Source: Cellulomonas sp. C5510
GTDB taxonomy: Bacteria > Actinomycetota > Actinomycetes > Actinomycetales > Cellulomonadaceae
Assembly (NCBI RefSeq): GCF_019797765.1
Contig: NZ_CP081862.1
Location: forward strand, 3,162,001 to 3,226,000
Direction: 5' to 3'
Length of the DNA stretch: 64,000 nucleotides
Shown: one piece after another, positions 27,698 to 35,839 of the stretch
Position numbering within the stretch: position 1 is the stretch's first letter
Layout: every line of letters starts with the position of its first letter
Made by a program: the position numbers and the translations under genes
The notes under the pieces: generated by a model
Seen by the model: the letters and a program-made list of their open reading frames with translations, nothing else
What the model was told of the DNA's origin: nothing
Databases searched by the model: none

Positions 27698-28909
27698 TCA
27701 CCGGCAGACCGCGAGCACCTCGTGCACGAGACCGGGGACCGTGCGGACGCGGTACACCTCCGGCCCGCGGGGGACGGCCGGGGACGCCTCGTCGGGCACC
27801 ATCGCGAAGACCGGCAGGTCGGGGTGCTGCTCCACGAGCGCCGCCAGCGTGGCGAGGTCCGGGGCCGGCTGCTCGCTCGTGAGCACCACCGCCGACGGCG
27901 ACGTCATCGCGGTGATCTCCAGCAGCCGGTGCCGCCCGGTCGGCCCGGCGACGACGCGCGCGTCCACGCCCGCGTCCGCCAGCGCCCCCGCCAGCACGTG
28001 CAGCGACAGCGGCCTCGGCTCCCCGGGAGCGGCCAGCAGCAGCGCGATCCGCCGACGGGACGGGTGCCCCGGCACCCGCCCGGACCGGTCGCGGAGCACC
28101 GCGAGCGCGGCGGCGACCACGAGCGCGTCGGGCTCGTCGCCGGGGCGCGCCAGCACGGTGCGGGAGGCGATCCCGGCGCGCGCCGGGGCGACCAGCTCCG
28201 ACCACCACCGCGTCAGGTCGGTGCCGGCGGGCACGGCGAGCAGGCGGGCGACCTCGCCGGCGTCGGCCCGCAGCGCGGCGTCGATCACGGCGGTGGGCGT
28301 GGCGGGCCGTCCGGCGCGTGGCGGCACCCGCACGGTGCCGAGTGCCGTCACGCCGGCGAGGCCCGCGACCGGCGGGGTGCCCTCCGGGGCGTCGCCGACG
28401 TCGGGCACGGCGGTCAGGTGCCGCCCGGCAGGCTCCACCGCGGCGACGCCCTCCCGGGCGAGGCGCGCTGCGTCCGACGGCGGCACGCCGTCCAGCGTGA
28501 GGGCCCGCATCCTCATCAGCCGGGCCACGTCGGCCGCGCTGTAGCGGCGGTGCGCGCCCGCGGTGTGCTCGGACGGACCGAGGCCGTACCGGCGGTCCCA
28601 CGTGCGCAGCGTCGCGGGCGCGACGCCGAGCCGACCCGCGACCGCGGCCACGGTCAGCGTCGGTGCGACGTCGCCGGCGTCCGGGGTCGGGAGCCCGGTC
28701 GGCGGCGTCGGGGCAGGCGTCCCCGCCGGGTCGGGCGGTCGCGACGCGTCGGCCGGGTGGCTCGGGTCGGCCGGCTCGGCCGGGTGGGTCGGCTCGGCCG
28801 GGTGGGTCGGCTCGGCCGGGTGGGACGGGTCGGCCGCATCCGTCGCGTCGGTGGCGTGCGGGCCCACCACCGGTCCCTGCCCCGCCGTGCCGCCGTCGTC
28901 GCTGTGCAT
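27698..28909 (-). CDS. MerR-type regulator with a C-terminal cobalamin-binding-like region
   Basis: A long MerR-type protein, about 403 residues from the ATG at 28909. After a Pro/His/Ala-rich repetitive N-terminus there is a MerR helix-turn-helix (LTVAAVAGRLGVAPATLRTW, then DRRYGLGPSEHTAGAHRRY) near residues 85-130. The C-terminal 220 residues resemble the B12-binding-like sensor part seen in CarH/LitR-type MerR proteins (IALLLAAPGEPRPLSLHVLA), but no DxHxxG cobalamin motif is visible. Light or redox sensing by cobalamin is therefore not supported. Starts are uncertain: a GTG at 28981 would add 24 residues. It is divergent from whiD. Confidence 0.75.
   Translation of the reverse strand: MHSDDGGTAGQGPVVGPHATDATDAADPSHPAEPTHPAEPTHPAEPADPSHPADASRPPDPAGTPAPTPPTGLPTPDAGDVAPTLTVAAVAGRLGVAPATLRTWDRRYGLGPSEHTAGAHRRYSAADVARLMRMRALTLDGVPPSDAARLAREGVAAVEPAGRHLTAVPDVGDAPEGTPPVAGLAGVTALGTVRVPPRAGRPATPTAVIDAALRADAGEVARLLAVPAGTDLTRWWSELVAPARAGIASRTVLARPGDEPDALVVAAALAVLRDRSGRVPGHPSRRRIALLLAAPGEPRPLSLHVLAGALADAGVDARVVAGPTGRHRLLEITAMTSPSAVVLTSEQPAPDLATLAALVEQHPDLPVFAMVPDEASPAVPRGPEVYRVRTVPGLVHEVLAVCR
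28750..28838. repeat. 18-bp tandem repeats encoding HPAEPT units
   Basis: GGGTCGGCTCGGCCGGGTG-type units run through the start of the MerR-type gene, giving repeated His-Pro-Ala-Glu-Pro-Thr in the protein. The linker sits before the DNA-binding domain, so length variation between strains is likely. Confidence 0.7.
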
Positions 28910-29092
28910 CTCGTCCGTCTCGTCCGCGCCCGTCGTCTTCGCGCCCCGCCGATTGTGCCGGGGATGTGGCGCGGTTTCCACCGGCGGCTGACGCGTTCGG
29001 CAGGCGCCCCACCCGGGGAGATTCGCGCCCGGATCGCGTCATCGCAGGTGAGGTGAGCCACAAATCGCTTCACGTGAGATCTCGACACGGTC

Positions 29093-29121
29093 TTGAACAA
29101 CTCCTGGCGCGGTTGTACTGT
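29093..29121 (+). promoter_or_regulatory. whiD promoter
   Basis: TTGAAC (29093-29098) and TACTGT (29116-29121) are 17 bases apart, a good housekeeping-sigma match. Transcription would begin near 29128, giving a leader of about 105 bases before the whiD ATG. Confidence 0.7.
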
Positions 29122-29234
29122 CTCCATCAGTGCAGTTCGACGCCGCGCCAGGGACCGAGGTCCCAGGAGGCGGGCGAACCGCCTCACTCGCACGATCAGC
29201 CCGGCGGCTCGCCGCCGGAGGTATGGAGGAGCAC

Positions 29235-29531
29235 ATGGCCGAGATCTCCCGCCTCCCGGGACCCGTGATGGAGCTCTGGGAGTGGCAGTACGAGGGGGCC
29301 TGCCGGGACGCCGACCAGGACCTGTTCTTCCACCCCGAGGGCGAGCGCGGGGCGGCCCGTCGGCGCCGCGCCGAGGCGGCCAAGGCCATCTGCGCCACCT
29401 GCCCGGTCATCAACGAGTGCCGCGAGCAGTCCCTCACGGTCCGCGAGCCGTACGGCGTGTGGGGCGGCCTGTCCGAGGACGAGCGCGCCGCCGTCCTCGC
29501 CGCCGGGCGCACCCGGACCCAGGTGGTCTGA
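29235..29531 (+). CDS. whiD: WhiB family iron-sulphur regulator, WhiD/WhiB3 type
   Basis: A 98-residue Wbl protein, a [4Fe-4S] redox-sensitive transcription factor that binds the principal sigma factor. The four cluster cysteines are present: one in EGACRD, two in AICATC and one in INEC. The FFHPEGERG motif and the G[VI]WGG turn (YGVWGGLSEDER) place it with WhiD of Streptomyces and WhiB3 of mycobacteria, which act in sporulation or redox control there. The ATG at 29235 has GGAGGA five bases upstream and begins MAEISRLPGP, the usual WhiD N-terminus. Upstream in-frame codons are leader, not protein. Confidence 0.93.
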   Translation: MAEISRLPGPVMELWEWQYEGACRDADQDLFFHPEGERGAARRRRAEAAKAICATCPVINECREQSLTVREPYGVWGGLSEDERAAVLAAGRTRTQVV

Positions 29532-29587
29532 CCCCACCCCTGACGTGGCGACCGCCGCGGTGCGATACCGCCCGGTCGCCGATCACG

Positions 29588-29628
29588 ACGACGAGGCCCC
29601 CATCCGCGTGCGGAGGGGGCCTCGTCGT
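29588..29628. terminator. Hairpin terminator after whiD
   Basis: ACGACGAGGCCCCC at 29588-29601 pairs with 29615-29628 (14 bp), with a short inner CCGC/GCGG stem. It is 57 bases after the whiD stop. Confidence 0.75.
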
Positions 29629-29728
29629 GCGCGTGGGACCGACGCGCGCGTCCGCCGACGGCGGGACGCCGACCGCACGGCCCGGGAGGTGGGCCGGCCG
29701 CGGCCGGCCCACCGGCCCGTGCACGACG

Positions 29729-29758
29729 AGGCCCCCCTCCGCGGACGGAGGGGGGCCT
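29729..29758. terminator. Hairpin terminator after groES
   Basis: AGGCCCCCCTCCG at 29729-29741 pairs with 29746-29758 (13 bp, four-base loop), 36 bases beyond the groES stop. It shares the ACGACGAGGCCCCC sequence with the whiD terminator. Confidence 0.75.
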
Positions 29759-29793
29759 GGTCACCGGGCCGGCCGCTCAGGGCCGGCGCGGTG

Positions 29794-30090
29794 TCACTTG
29801 GTGACGATCGCGAGGATGTCGCGGGCGGAGAGGATCAGGTACTCCTCGCCGTCGTACTTCACCTCGGTGCCGCCGTACTTGCTGTAGATGACCTTGTCAC
29901 CGACGGCCACGTCGAGCGGGACGCGGTTGCCGTTGTCGTCGACGCGGCCCGGGCCGACCGCCAGGACCTCGCCCTCCTGGGGCTTCTCCTTGGCGCTGTC
30001 CGGGATGACCAGACCGGAGGCGGTCGTCTGCTCCGCCTCGAGCGTCTTGACGACGATGCGGTCCTCGAGCGGCTTGATGGAGACCGACAC
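29794..30090 (-). CDS. groES: Co-chaperonin GroES
   Basis: A 98-residue heptameric lid of the GroEL folding chamber. It begins [19 protein letters not shown], carries the mobile loop [19 protein letters not shown] and ends [16 protein letters not shown]. The GTG at 30090 has GGGGAGG nine bases upstream. Two CIRCE operators and a good promoter lie just upstream, so HrcA heat-shock control is expected. No groEL follows: the next gene on that side is convergent whiD, and a terminator closes the unit. groEL must lie elsewhere. Confidence 0.97.
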   Translation of the reverse strand: MSVSIKPLEDRIVVKTLEAEQTTASGLVIPDSAKEKPQEGEVLAVGPGRVDDNGNRVPLDVAVGDKVIYSKYGGTEVKYDGEEYLILSARDILAIVTK

Positions 30091-30189
30091 AGCGGACCTC
30101 CCCTTCGCGTGTGAGTGCTGCCTGATGTCCGTTGCCGCACCGTGCTCACGGCCGACGTCGTCGCGGGTGCCGGCGGCCGTGCGGGGCGG

Positions 30190-30216
30190 TTGGCACTCCC
30201 GGTACGAGAGTGCCGA
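30190..30216. promoter_or_regulatory. CIRCE operator 1
   Basis: TTGGCACTC, nine bases, then GAGTGCCGA: two mismatches to the CIRCE consensus (TTAGCACTC-N9-GAGTGCTAA), compensated toward pairing. Downstream of the groES -10 box; an HrcA binding site. Confidence 0.85.
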
Positions 30217-30221
30217 TCAGC

Positions 30222-30250
30222 ACTCTAGGAACCCGTTAGCACTCGGTCAA
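30222..30250 (-). promoter_or_regulatory. groES promoter
   Basis: On the minus strand TTGACC (30250-30245) and TAGAGT (30227-30222) are 17 bases apart. The -35 box lies in the spacer of CIRCE 2 and the -10 box between the two CIRCE sites. Confidence 0.8.
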
Positions 30251-30262
30251 GGCGAGTGCCAG
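30236..30262. promoter_or_regulatory. CIRCE operator 2
   Basis: TTAGCACTC, nine bases, then GAGTGCCAG; the left half is the perfect consensus. It covers the groES -35 box, so bound HrcA would block RNA polymerase. Confidence 0.9.
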
Positions 30263-30314
30263 CGCCGACCGGCCGCGCCGGGTCCGCGGGGGCGCGCCGT
30301 GCGAGGATCGCGGC

Positions 30315-31514
30315 ATGGACGCGTCCGGCCTCGCCAAGCTGCTCAGCCCCGAGGGCTGGGCCCTGCTGTCGGCGCTGCCCCCGTACGACGAGCACCACGC
30401 GATGGCGCTGTCGGAGCGGTTGCGGCGTGACGGGTTCGCCGCCGACCTCGTCGCGGCCGCCCTCACCCAGTCCCGGCTGCGCGCGCGGGCGCACGCCAAG
30501 CTCGGGGAGTTCGCCGACGGCATGCTGTTCACCCCCGCCGGCCTGGAGCAGGCCACGCGTCTGGTCGTCGCGGCGCAGCACGCCCGTCGGTACCAGGCCG
30601 CAGGCGTGCAGCGCGTCGCGGACCTCACGGCCGGGATCGGCGCGGACGCGATGGCGTTCGCGGGCGTCGGGCTGCGGGTGCTGGCCGTCGACGCGGACGA
30701 GACCACCGCCGCGCTCGCGACCGTCAACCTGCGCCACTTCCCGGAGGCCGAGGTGCGCCACGGCGACGGCCTGGCGACCGACCTGGAGGCCGAGGGCGTC
30801 GACGGCGTGTACGCCGACCCCGCCCGACGCACGGCGGGCGGCAGCCGCGTGTTCGACCCGTCGGCGTACGCCCCGCCGCTGGACGCCGTCCTGGCGCTGC
30901 GCGGGCGCGTGCCCGCGCTGGGCCTCAAGCTCGGCCCCGGCGTGCCGCACAGCGCCCTGCCGGACGACGCCGAGGCGCAGTGGGTGTCCGTGGACGGCGA
31001 CGTGGTCGAGCTCGGGCTCTGGTTCGGCCCGCTCGCCCCGGAGGGGCCGGGACGGTCCGCGCTCCTGCTCGGGGGCTCCGGCGGGTCGGTGCTGCTGCGC
31101 GGCGGTGCCGCGACCACCGACCCGCACCCGCCCGTCGGGCCCGTCGGCGCCTACCTGTACGAACCGGACGGTGCGGTGATCCGCGCGGGGCTCGTGGCCG
31201 AGGTCGTCGCCGACGTGCAGGGCCGCCTGCTGGACCGCACCATCGCGTACGTGACCTCGGACGCGCTGCACACCACGCCGTCCGCCACGGCGTACCGCGT
31301 GCTGGACGACCTGCCGTTCGGGCTGAAGCGACTGCGGGCGTACCTGCGCGAACGGGACGTCGGCGCGCTGACCGTCAAGAAGCGCGGCACGGCGGTGGTG
31401 CCCGAGCAGCTCCGGCGGCAGCTCGACCTGCGGGGCTCCGTCCCGGCGACGATCGTGCTGACGCGGGTCGCCGGCCAGCAGCGGGTGCTCCTCGTCGAGC
31501 CGGTCGGCGCATGA
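30315..31514 (+). CDS. Class I SAM-dependent methyltransferase with THUMP-like domain
   Basis: A 399-residue protein of the actinobacterial THUMP-like methyltransferase family. The SAM-binding core is VADLTAGIGADAMAFAGVG (about 98-116) followed by VLAVDADETTAAL, then the catalytic-type loop YADPARRT. The C-terminal 90 residues (FGLKRLRAYLRERDVGALTVKKRG onward) are the THUMP-like part, suggesting RNA, probably tRNA or rRNA, as substrate. The ATG at 30315 gives the family N-terminus; no strong ribosome site. Its stop overlaps the next gene's start (ATGA), so the two are coupled. It is divergent from groES. Confidence 0.85.
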   Translation: MDASGLAKLLSPEGWALLSALPPYDEHHAMALSERLRRDGFAADLVAAALTQSRLRARAHAKLGEFADGMLFTPAGLEQATRLVVAAQHARRYQAAGVQRVADLTAGIGADAMAFAGVGLRVLAVDADETTAALATVNLRHFPEAEVRHGDGLATDLEAEGVDGVYADPARRTAGGSRVFDPSAYAPPLDAVLALRGRVPALGLKLGPGVPHSALPDDAEAQWVSVDGDVVELGLWFGPLAPEGPGRSALLLGGSGGSVLLRGGAATTDPHPPVGPVGAYLYEPDGAVIRAGLVAEVVADVQGRLLDRTIAYVTSDALHTTPSATAYRVLDDLPFGLKRLRAYLRERDVGALTVKKRGTAVVPEQLRRQLDLRGSVPATIVLTRVAGQQRVLLVEPVGA

Positions 31515-32659
31515 CGACGCCGGCGCGGCTGCCGTTCGCGCGGTCGGAGCGGTCCACCGTCGGCATCGAGTGGGAGCTCGCGCTCGTCGACGCGGACTCC
31601 GGTGACCTCCGACAGGTCGCCAGCACCGTGCTCGACGCCGTGCGACCGGCCGACGGCGACGAGCACCCCGCCATCAAGCAGGAGCTCCTGCTCAACACGG
31701 TCGAGGTCGTCTCCGGCGTCTGCCGCACGGTCGGCGAGGCGGGGGCCGACCTGCAGCGCGCGATCGACGAGGTCCGCACCGTGACGGACCCGCTGCGCGT
31801 CGAGCTGATGAGCGCCGGCACGCACCCCTTCGCCCGCTGGACCCAGCAGAAGGTCACCGACAAGGAGCGCTACGCCACGCTCATCGACCGCACGCAGTGG
31901 TGGGGCCGCCAGATGCTCATCTACGGCGTGCACGTGCACGTCGGCGTCGAGGACCGCGCCAAGGTGCTGCCGATCTCCCGGGCGCTGCTGACCTGCTTCG
32001 CGCACCTGCAGTCCCTGTCGGCCTCCAGCCCGTTCTGGGGCGGCAAGGACACCGGGTACGCGTCCAACCGGGCGCTGATGTTCCAGCAGCTGCCCACGGC
32101 AGGGCTGCCGTTCCAGTTCGAGCAGTGGGAGCAGCTCGAGGCGTACGTGGGCGACATGCTGCACACCGGCGTGATCGACGCGTTCGACGAGGTGCGCTGG
32201 GACGTGCGCCCCTCGCCGCGGTTCGGGACGGTCGAGACCCGCATCTGCGACGGCTCCCCCACCCTGCTGGAGGTCACGGCGCTCGCCGCCCTCACGCACT
32301 GCCTGGTCGAGCACTTCTCGACGCTGCTGGACGGCGGCGAGGAGCTGCCGACGATCCCGCCGTGGTTCGCCCAGGAGAACAAGTGGCGCTCCGCCCGCTA
32401 CGGCATGGACGCCATCATCATCACGGACGCCGCCGGCGAGGAGGAGCTCGTCACCGACGCCGTCGCCCGGCTGCTGCGCGACCTGGAGCCGGTGGCCGAC
32501 CGGCTGGGCTGCGCGGCCGAGCTGGACGCCGTGCGCGTGATCCTCCGCAAGGGCGCGTCCTACCAGCGGCAGCGGGCGGTGGCGCGTCGGAACGCCGGCG
32601 AGCTCGACGCGGTGGTCGCCTCGCTGGTGGCCGAGATGCGGGCCGGCCGGCCGCTGTAG
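31511..32659 (+). CDS. Carboxylate-amine ligase, YbdK/glutamate-cysteine ligase-like
   Basis: A 382-residue enzyme of the GCS2 (YbdK) family, with weak glutamate-cysteine ligase activity known for some members. It opens STVGIEWELALVDADSG, includes IKQELLLNTVEVVSGVC, the metal/ATP-binding IYGVHVHVGVEDRAK and the late motif NKWRSARYGMDA. Length is normal for the family. In mycothiol-producing actinobacteria a true gshA role is unlikely; the amide product is unknown. It overlaps the methyltransferase gene by four bases. Confidence 0.9.
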   Translation: MTTPARLPFARSERSTVGIEWELALVDADSGDLRQVASTVLDAVRPADGDEHPAIKQELLLNTVEVVSGVCRTVGEAGADLQRAIDEVRTVTDPLRVELMSAGTHPFARWTQQKVTDKERYATLIDRTQWWGRQMLIYGVHVHVGVEDRAKVLPISRALLTCFAHLQSLSASSPFWGGKDTGYASNRALMFQQLPTAGLPFQFEQWEQLEAYVGDMLHTGVIDAFDEVRWDVRPSPRFGTVETRICDGSPTLLEVTALAALTHCLVEHFSTLLDGGEELPTIPPWFAQENKWRSARYGMDAIIITDAAGEEELVTDAVARLLRDLEPVADRLGCAAELDAVRVILRKGASYQRQRAVARRNAGELDAVVASLVAEMRAGRPL

Positions 32660-32678
32660 CCCGGCCGGGACGCCGGTC

Positions 32679-33737
32679 TCAGACCGTCACGGTCTCCAGC
32701 GGCATGGTCGAGTCCACGCCGATGCCGAAGTCCGAGGCGGGCAGCCCGCGACGGACCACGGCCGCCCCGAGCGCGGCGATCATCGCGCCGTTGTCGGTGC
32801 AGTACCGGATCGGCGGGATGCGCAGCTCGATGCCGGCCTCGGCGCAGCGCTCGGCCGCCATCCCGCGCAGCTGGGAGTTGGCGGAGAACCCGCCGCCGAC
32901 GACGAGCGTGTCCACACCGTGCCGCCGGCACGCCGCGATGGTCTTCGCGGTGAGCACGTCGGCCACCGCGGCCGCGAACGACGCGGACACGTCCTCCAGC
33001 GGGATCTCCTCGCCGGCGTCCTGCCGGGCCTCGACCCAGCGGGCCACGGCGGTCTTCAGCCCGGAGAACGAGAAGTCGTACGCGTGCTTCTCCTGGTCCT
33101 TCGCGGCGGTCAGCCCGCGCGGGAACCGGATCGCCGTCGGGTCGCCCTCGCGCGCCAGGTGGTCGATGTGGGGGCCGCCGGGGTACGGCAGGCCGAGCAG
33201 GCGCCCCACCTTGTCGAACGCCTCGCCCGCGGCGTCGTCGAGCGTGGAGCCCAGCTCGTGCACGCCGGTGACGACGTCGTCGACCAGCAGCAGGCTGGAG
33301 TGCCCGCCGGACACGACCAGCGCCATGACCCGGTCGGGGAACAGGCCGTGCACGAGCTCGTCGACGGCGGCGTGGCCGATGACGTGGTTGACGCCGTACA
33401 GCGGCTTGCCGAGGCCGTAGGCGAGCGCCTTGGCGGCAGCGGTGCCGACGGTCAGCGACCCGACGAGACCCGGGCCGGCGGTCACGGCGACCGCGTCGAC
33501 GTCCGCGAGCGTGACGCCTGCCTCGCCGAGGGCGCTCTCGACGGTCGGCACCATCGCCTCGAGGTGGGCGCGGGAGGCGATCTCGGGGATGATCCCGCCG
33601 AACCGCGCGTGCTCGTCCATCGACGACGCGACGGCGTCGACCAGCAGCTCGCTGCGGTCGGGGTGGGCGCGGACCAGGGCGACCCCGGTCTCGTCGCAGG
33701 ACGTCTCGATCCCCAGGACGAGCGGCGCTTCGGGCAT
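32679..33737 (-). CDS. tsaD: tRNA N6-adenosine threonylcarbamoyltransferase TsaD
   Basis: A 352-residue ASKHA-fold protein that transfers the threonylcarbamoyl group to A37 of ANN-decoding tRNAs. It begins [17 protein letters not shown], has the metal-binding [10 protein letters not shown] (HxxxH) and [11 protein letters not shown], and ends with [14 protein letters not shown]. It needs TsaB and TsaE, both encoded on the same strand 1.3-2.6 kb away. The ATG at 33737 is chosen; TAGGAT seven bases ahead may act as a -10 box (leaderless) or, as AGGA, as a ribosome site. A nitroreductase gene interrupts the usual contact with rimI. Confidence 0.97.
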   Translation of the reverse strand: MPEAPLVLGIETSCDETGVALVRAHPDRSELLVDAVASSMDEHARFGGIIPEIASRAHLEAMVPTVESALGEAGVTLADVDAVAVTAGPGLVGSLTVGTAAAKALAYGLGKPLYGVNHVIGHAAVDELVHGLFPDRVMALVVSGGHSSLLLVDDVVTGVHELGSTLDDAAGEAFDKVGRLLGLPYPGGPHIDHLAREGDPTAIRFPRGLTAAKDQEKHAYDFSFSGLKTAVARWVEARQDAGEEIPLEDVSASFAAAVADVLTAKTIAACRRHGVDTLVVGGGFSANSQLRGMAAERCAEAGIELRIPPIRYCTDNGAMIAALGAAVVRRGLPASDFGIGVDSTMPLETVTV

Positions 33738-33744
33738 GGGGACC

Positions 33745-33750
33745 ATCCTA
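33745..33750 (-). promoter_or_regulatory. Putative tsaD -10 box
   Basis: TAGGAT on the minus strand ends seven bases before the tsaD ATG. The same bases contain AGGA, so a ribosome-site reading is an alternative. Confidence 0.35.
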
Positions 33751-33803
33751 GGTCGGGCCGCCGGAGCGTTCCGCGGGCGCCGTGTGACACGGTTCACCCA
33801 GGC

Positions 33804-33839
33804 AACCGGAATGCTCCGGTTTGGTTGCGAATTCAACCA
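33804..33839. promoter_or_regulatory. Two adjacent inverted repeats upstream of the nitroreductase
   Basis: AACCGGA-ATGC-TCCGGTT (33804-33821) is followed by TGGTTG-CGAATT-CAACCA (33822-33839), which ends three bases before the start codon. The second resembles MarR-family operators. No MarR gene lies in the window. Confidence 0.5.
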
Positions 33840-33842
33840 GTT

Positions 33843-34478
33843 ATGAGCATCGACACCGCCCCGAGCGAGCTCCGCGTCCCCGCCGAGATCGCCGACCTCG
33901 TGTTCCGGTCCGCCCGCACCGTCAACAGCTTCGCGGACGGCGAGGTCACCGACGAGCAGGTCCGCGCCGTGTGGGACGTCGTCCGCTGGGGGCCCACCGC
34001 GATGAACACCCTGCCGCTGCGGCTGCTCCTCGTGCGCTCCCCGGAGGCCCGCGAGCGCCTCGTGACGCACATGGCCGACGGCAACAAGGCCAAGACCCAG
34101 CTCGCGCCGCTGAGCATCGTCGTGGCCGCCGACCTCGACTTCCACGAGCACCTGCCCCGGCTCGCGCCGCACATGGCCGGCGCGCGCGACACGCTCGCCG
34201 GGGCCGAGGAGGTCCGCGAGCGCATGTCCCGTGACAACGCGTTCCTGCAGGCCGGCTACCTCGTCGTCGGCCTGCGCGCCGCCGGGCTGCACGTCGGCCC
34301 GATGACCGGCTTCGACGCCCCCGGGCTCGACGCCGACCTGTTCGCCGGCACGTCGTGGCGCTCGATCATCGTCATGAACGTCGGCACCGAGCCCGCCGAC
34401 CGCGAGGGCCTCGGCGTCCCCGCGTCGCACCCGCGCCAGGCGCGCCTCGACTTCGAGGACGTCGCCCGCACCGTCTGA
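33843..34478 (+). CDS. Nitroreductase family protein, RutE/HadB type (malonic semialdehyde reductase-like)
   Basis: A 211-residue FMN-dependent oxidoreductase of the HadB/RutE subgroup. It shows [19 protein letters not shown], then [20 protein letters not shown], and [14 protein letters not shown] near the end, all typical of RutE-like proteins. Possible roles are reduction of 3-oxo acids, quinones or toxic nitro or carbonyl compounds. The ATG at 33843 has no Shine-Dalgarno. It is the only plus-strand gene inside the alr-tsaE-tsaB-rimI-tsaD minus-strand block, and carries its own palindromic control region, so it looks like an insertion. Confidence 0.85.
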   Translation: MSIDTAPSELRVPAEIADLVFRSARTVNSFADGEVTDEQVRAVWDVVRWGPTAMNTLPLRLLLVRSPEARERLVTHMADGNKAKTQLAPLSIVVAADLDFHEHLPRLAPHMAGARDTLAGAEEVRERMSRDNAFLQAGYLVVGLRAAGLHVGPMTGFDAPGLDADLFAGTSWRSIIVMNVGTEPADREGLGVPASHPRQARLDFEDVARTV

Positions 34479-34512
34479 GCCGGTCCCGCGCCGCACCGGG
34501 CGGGCAGCCGCG

Positions 34513-35028
34513 TCACACCGACGCCGGCTGCCCGCCCGCGTCGCCGCCGCCCGCGTGGTCCCCGCCGACCGGCGCGGCGCCCGCCAGGCGCAGCCGCATC
34601 GTCCAGGCGTCCACGTTCTCCGGCTGGTAGTAGCCGCGGCGCCGGCCGAACCGCTCGAACCCCGCACGCTCGTACAGCCGCAGCGCCGGCTCGTTGTCCA
34701 CCCGCACCTCCAGCAGCACGTCCCCGGCGCGCAGCTCGCGTGCCCGGCCCAGCAGCGCGTCCAGCAGAGCGCGCCCCACGCCGCGGCCCTGCGCGTCCGG
34801 CCGGGTGCCGATCGTCATGACCTGGGCGTCCCAGCCGTCGAACCACAGGCCCGCGTACCCGACGAGCCGACCCGCGTCGTCCTCGGCCCCCACGTACCAG
34901 CGCCCCGGCCCGTCCAGCTCCTCCGCGAGCGACGTCCGCGACCACGCGCCCGCGCCGAACAGCGCGCGCTCCATCGCCTCCATGTCGTCCAGGTCGGCGG
35001 GCACCAGCGGCCGCACCCGCACGGTCAC
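34513..35028 (-). CDS. rimI: Ribosomal protein N-acetyltransferase RimI
   Basis: A 171-residue GNAT acetyltransferase that acetylates the N-terminal alanine of ribosomal protein S18 and perhaps others. The acetyl-CoA loop is [24 protein letters not shown], in which QGRGVG is the Q/RxxGxG/A motif. [19 protein letters not shown] is the RimI-type end. A 30-residue Gly/Ala-rich tail follows. Its GTG overlaps the tsaB stop (GTGA), so it is coupled within the alr-tsaE-tsaB-rimI unit. Confidence 0.92.
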   Translation of the reverse strand: MTVRVRPLVPADLDDMEAMERALFGAGAWSRTSLAEELDGPGRWYVGAEDDAGRLVGYAGLWFDGWDAQVMTIGTRPDAQGRGVGRALLDALLGRARELRAGDVLLEVRVDNEPALRLYERAGFERFGRRRGYYQPENVDAWTMRLRLAGAAPVGGDHAGGGDAGGQPASV

Positions 35029-35726
35029 GACCCCAGCACCCGCTTGCCCGGGGCCGGCGGCACCGCGTCCGGCCGGCGCAGGTACAGCGGCTCCGTCGGC
35101 AGGACGGTGCCCCGGCCCGCGACCGCCAGCCGGGCCAGGGCGACGCGCGCGAGGTCCGCCGGGTCGACGCCCACCGGTGTGCCGGGCGTGGCCGGCAGCA
35201 GCTCCGGGTACAGCGCGGTGCCGGCGCCCGCCACCACGAGCCCCTCGACGCCCCGGGCCGCGACGTCCGCCGGCGTGTCCACGCCCGGGCCGTCGACCAC
35301 CTCGACGGTCGCGTCCGTGCCTGCGCCCACCGCCGCCCGGTAGCGCGCCCAGTACACCTCGCGGCGCCGCGCGTCGGTGACCACGAGCACCTCCCCCGCC
35401 GGCTGCAGCGCGCGGACCGTCGCGAGCGCCAGGGCGTCGAGGGAGGACACGCCGTGCACCGGGATCCCCAGCGCCAGCCCCAGCGTCCGGGCCGTGACGA
35501 GCCCGACGCGCAGCCCCGTGAAGGGAGCCGGCCCGGTCCCGGCGACGACCGCCGTGAGCTCCGTGCGCGCCACGCCGGCCTCGGCCAGCACCGCGTCGAG
35601 CAGCGGGGTGAGGGCCTCGGCGTGCCGGCGCGTCTCCCCGGACGAGCGGGTCGCGAGGGTGCGGCCCGCGTCGTCGACGACGGCGGCGGACGCGGCGGCG
35701 GAGGTGTCGAGCGCGAGGACGGGCAC
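35025..35726 (-). CDS. tsaB: tRNA threonylcarbamoyladenosine dimerisation protein TsaB
   Basis: A 233-residue inactive ASKHA paralogue that scaffolds TsaD in t6A synthesis. It begins VLALDTSAAASAAVVDD and carries TRRHAEALTPLLDAVLAEAG and GTGPAPFTGLRVGLVTARTL, the conserved TsaB core. The GTG at 35726 follows a purine-rich stretch (GGAAGGAA). It lies 113 bases after tsaE; that gap is G-rich and contains no recognised site. The stop overlaps the rimI start. Confidence 0.94.
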   Translation of the reverse strand: MPVLALDTSAAASAAVVDDAGRTLATRSSGETRRHAEALTPLLDAVLAEAGVARTELTAVVAGTGPAPFTGLRVGLVTARTLGLALGIPVHGVSSLDALALATVRALQPAGEVLVVTDARRREVYWARYRAAVGAGTDATVEVVDGPGVDTPADVAARGVEGLVVAGAGTALYPELLPATPGTPVGVDPADLARVALARLAVAGRGTVLPTEPLYLRRPDAVPPAPGKRVLGS

Positions 35727-35839
35727 CGGTGGGGTTCCTTCCGGGTGGGGTCCGGGCGGGTCGGCCCGGGGCGTGGTCGGGGGTTCGGGGGCGGCGAGGG
35801 GCGGGCGGCCGGGCGGCGGCGGCCGGGCGGGGGCGGCCG

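Noticed and set aside
29130..29234. N-terminal extension of WhiD from an upstream in-frame codon.
   Set aside because: GGAGGA precedes the ATG at 29235 and the family starts MAxxSRLPGP; the extension lies in the leader after a good promoter.
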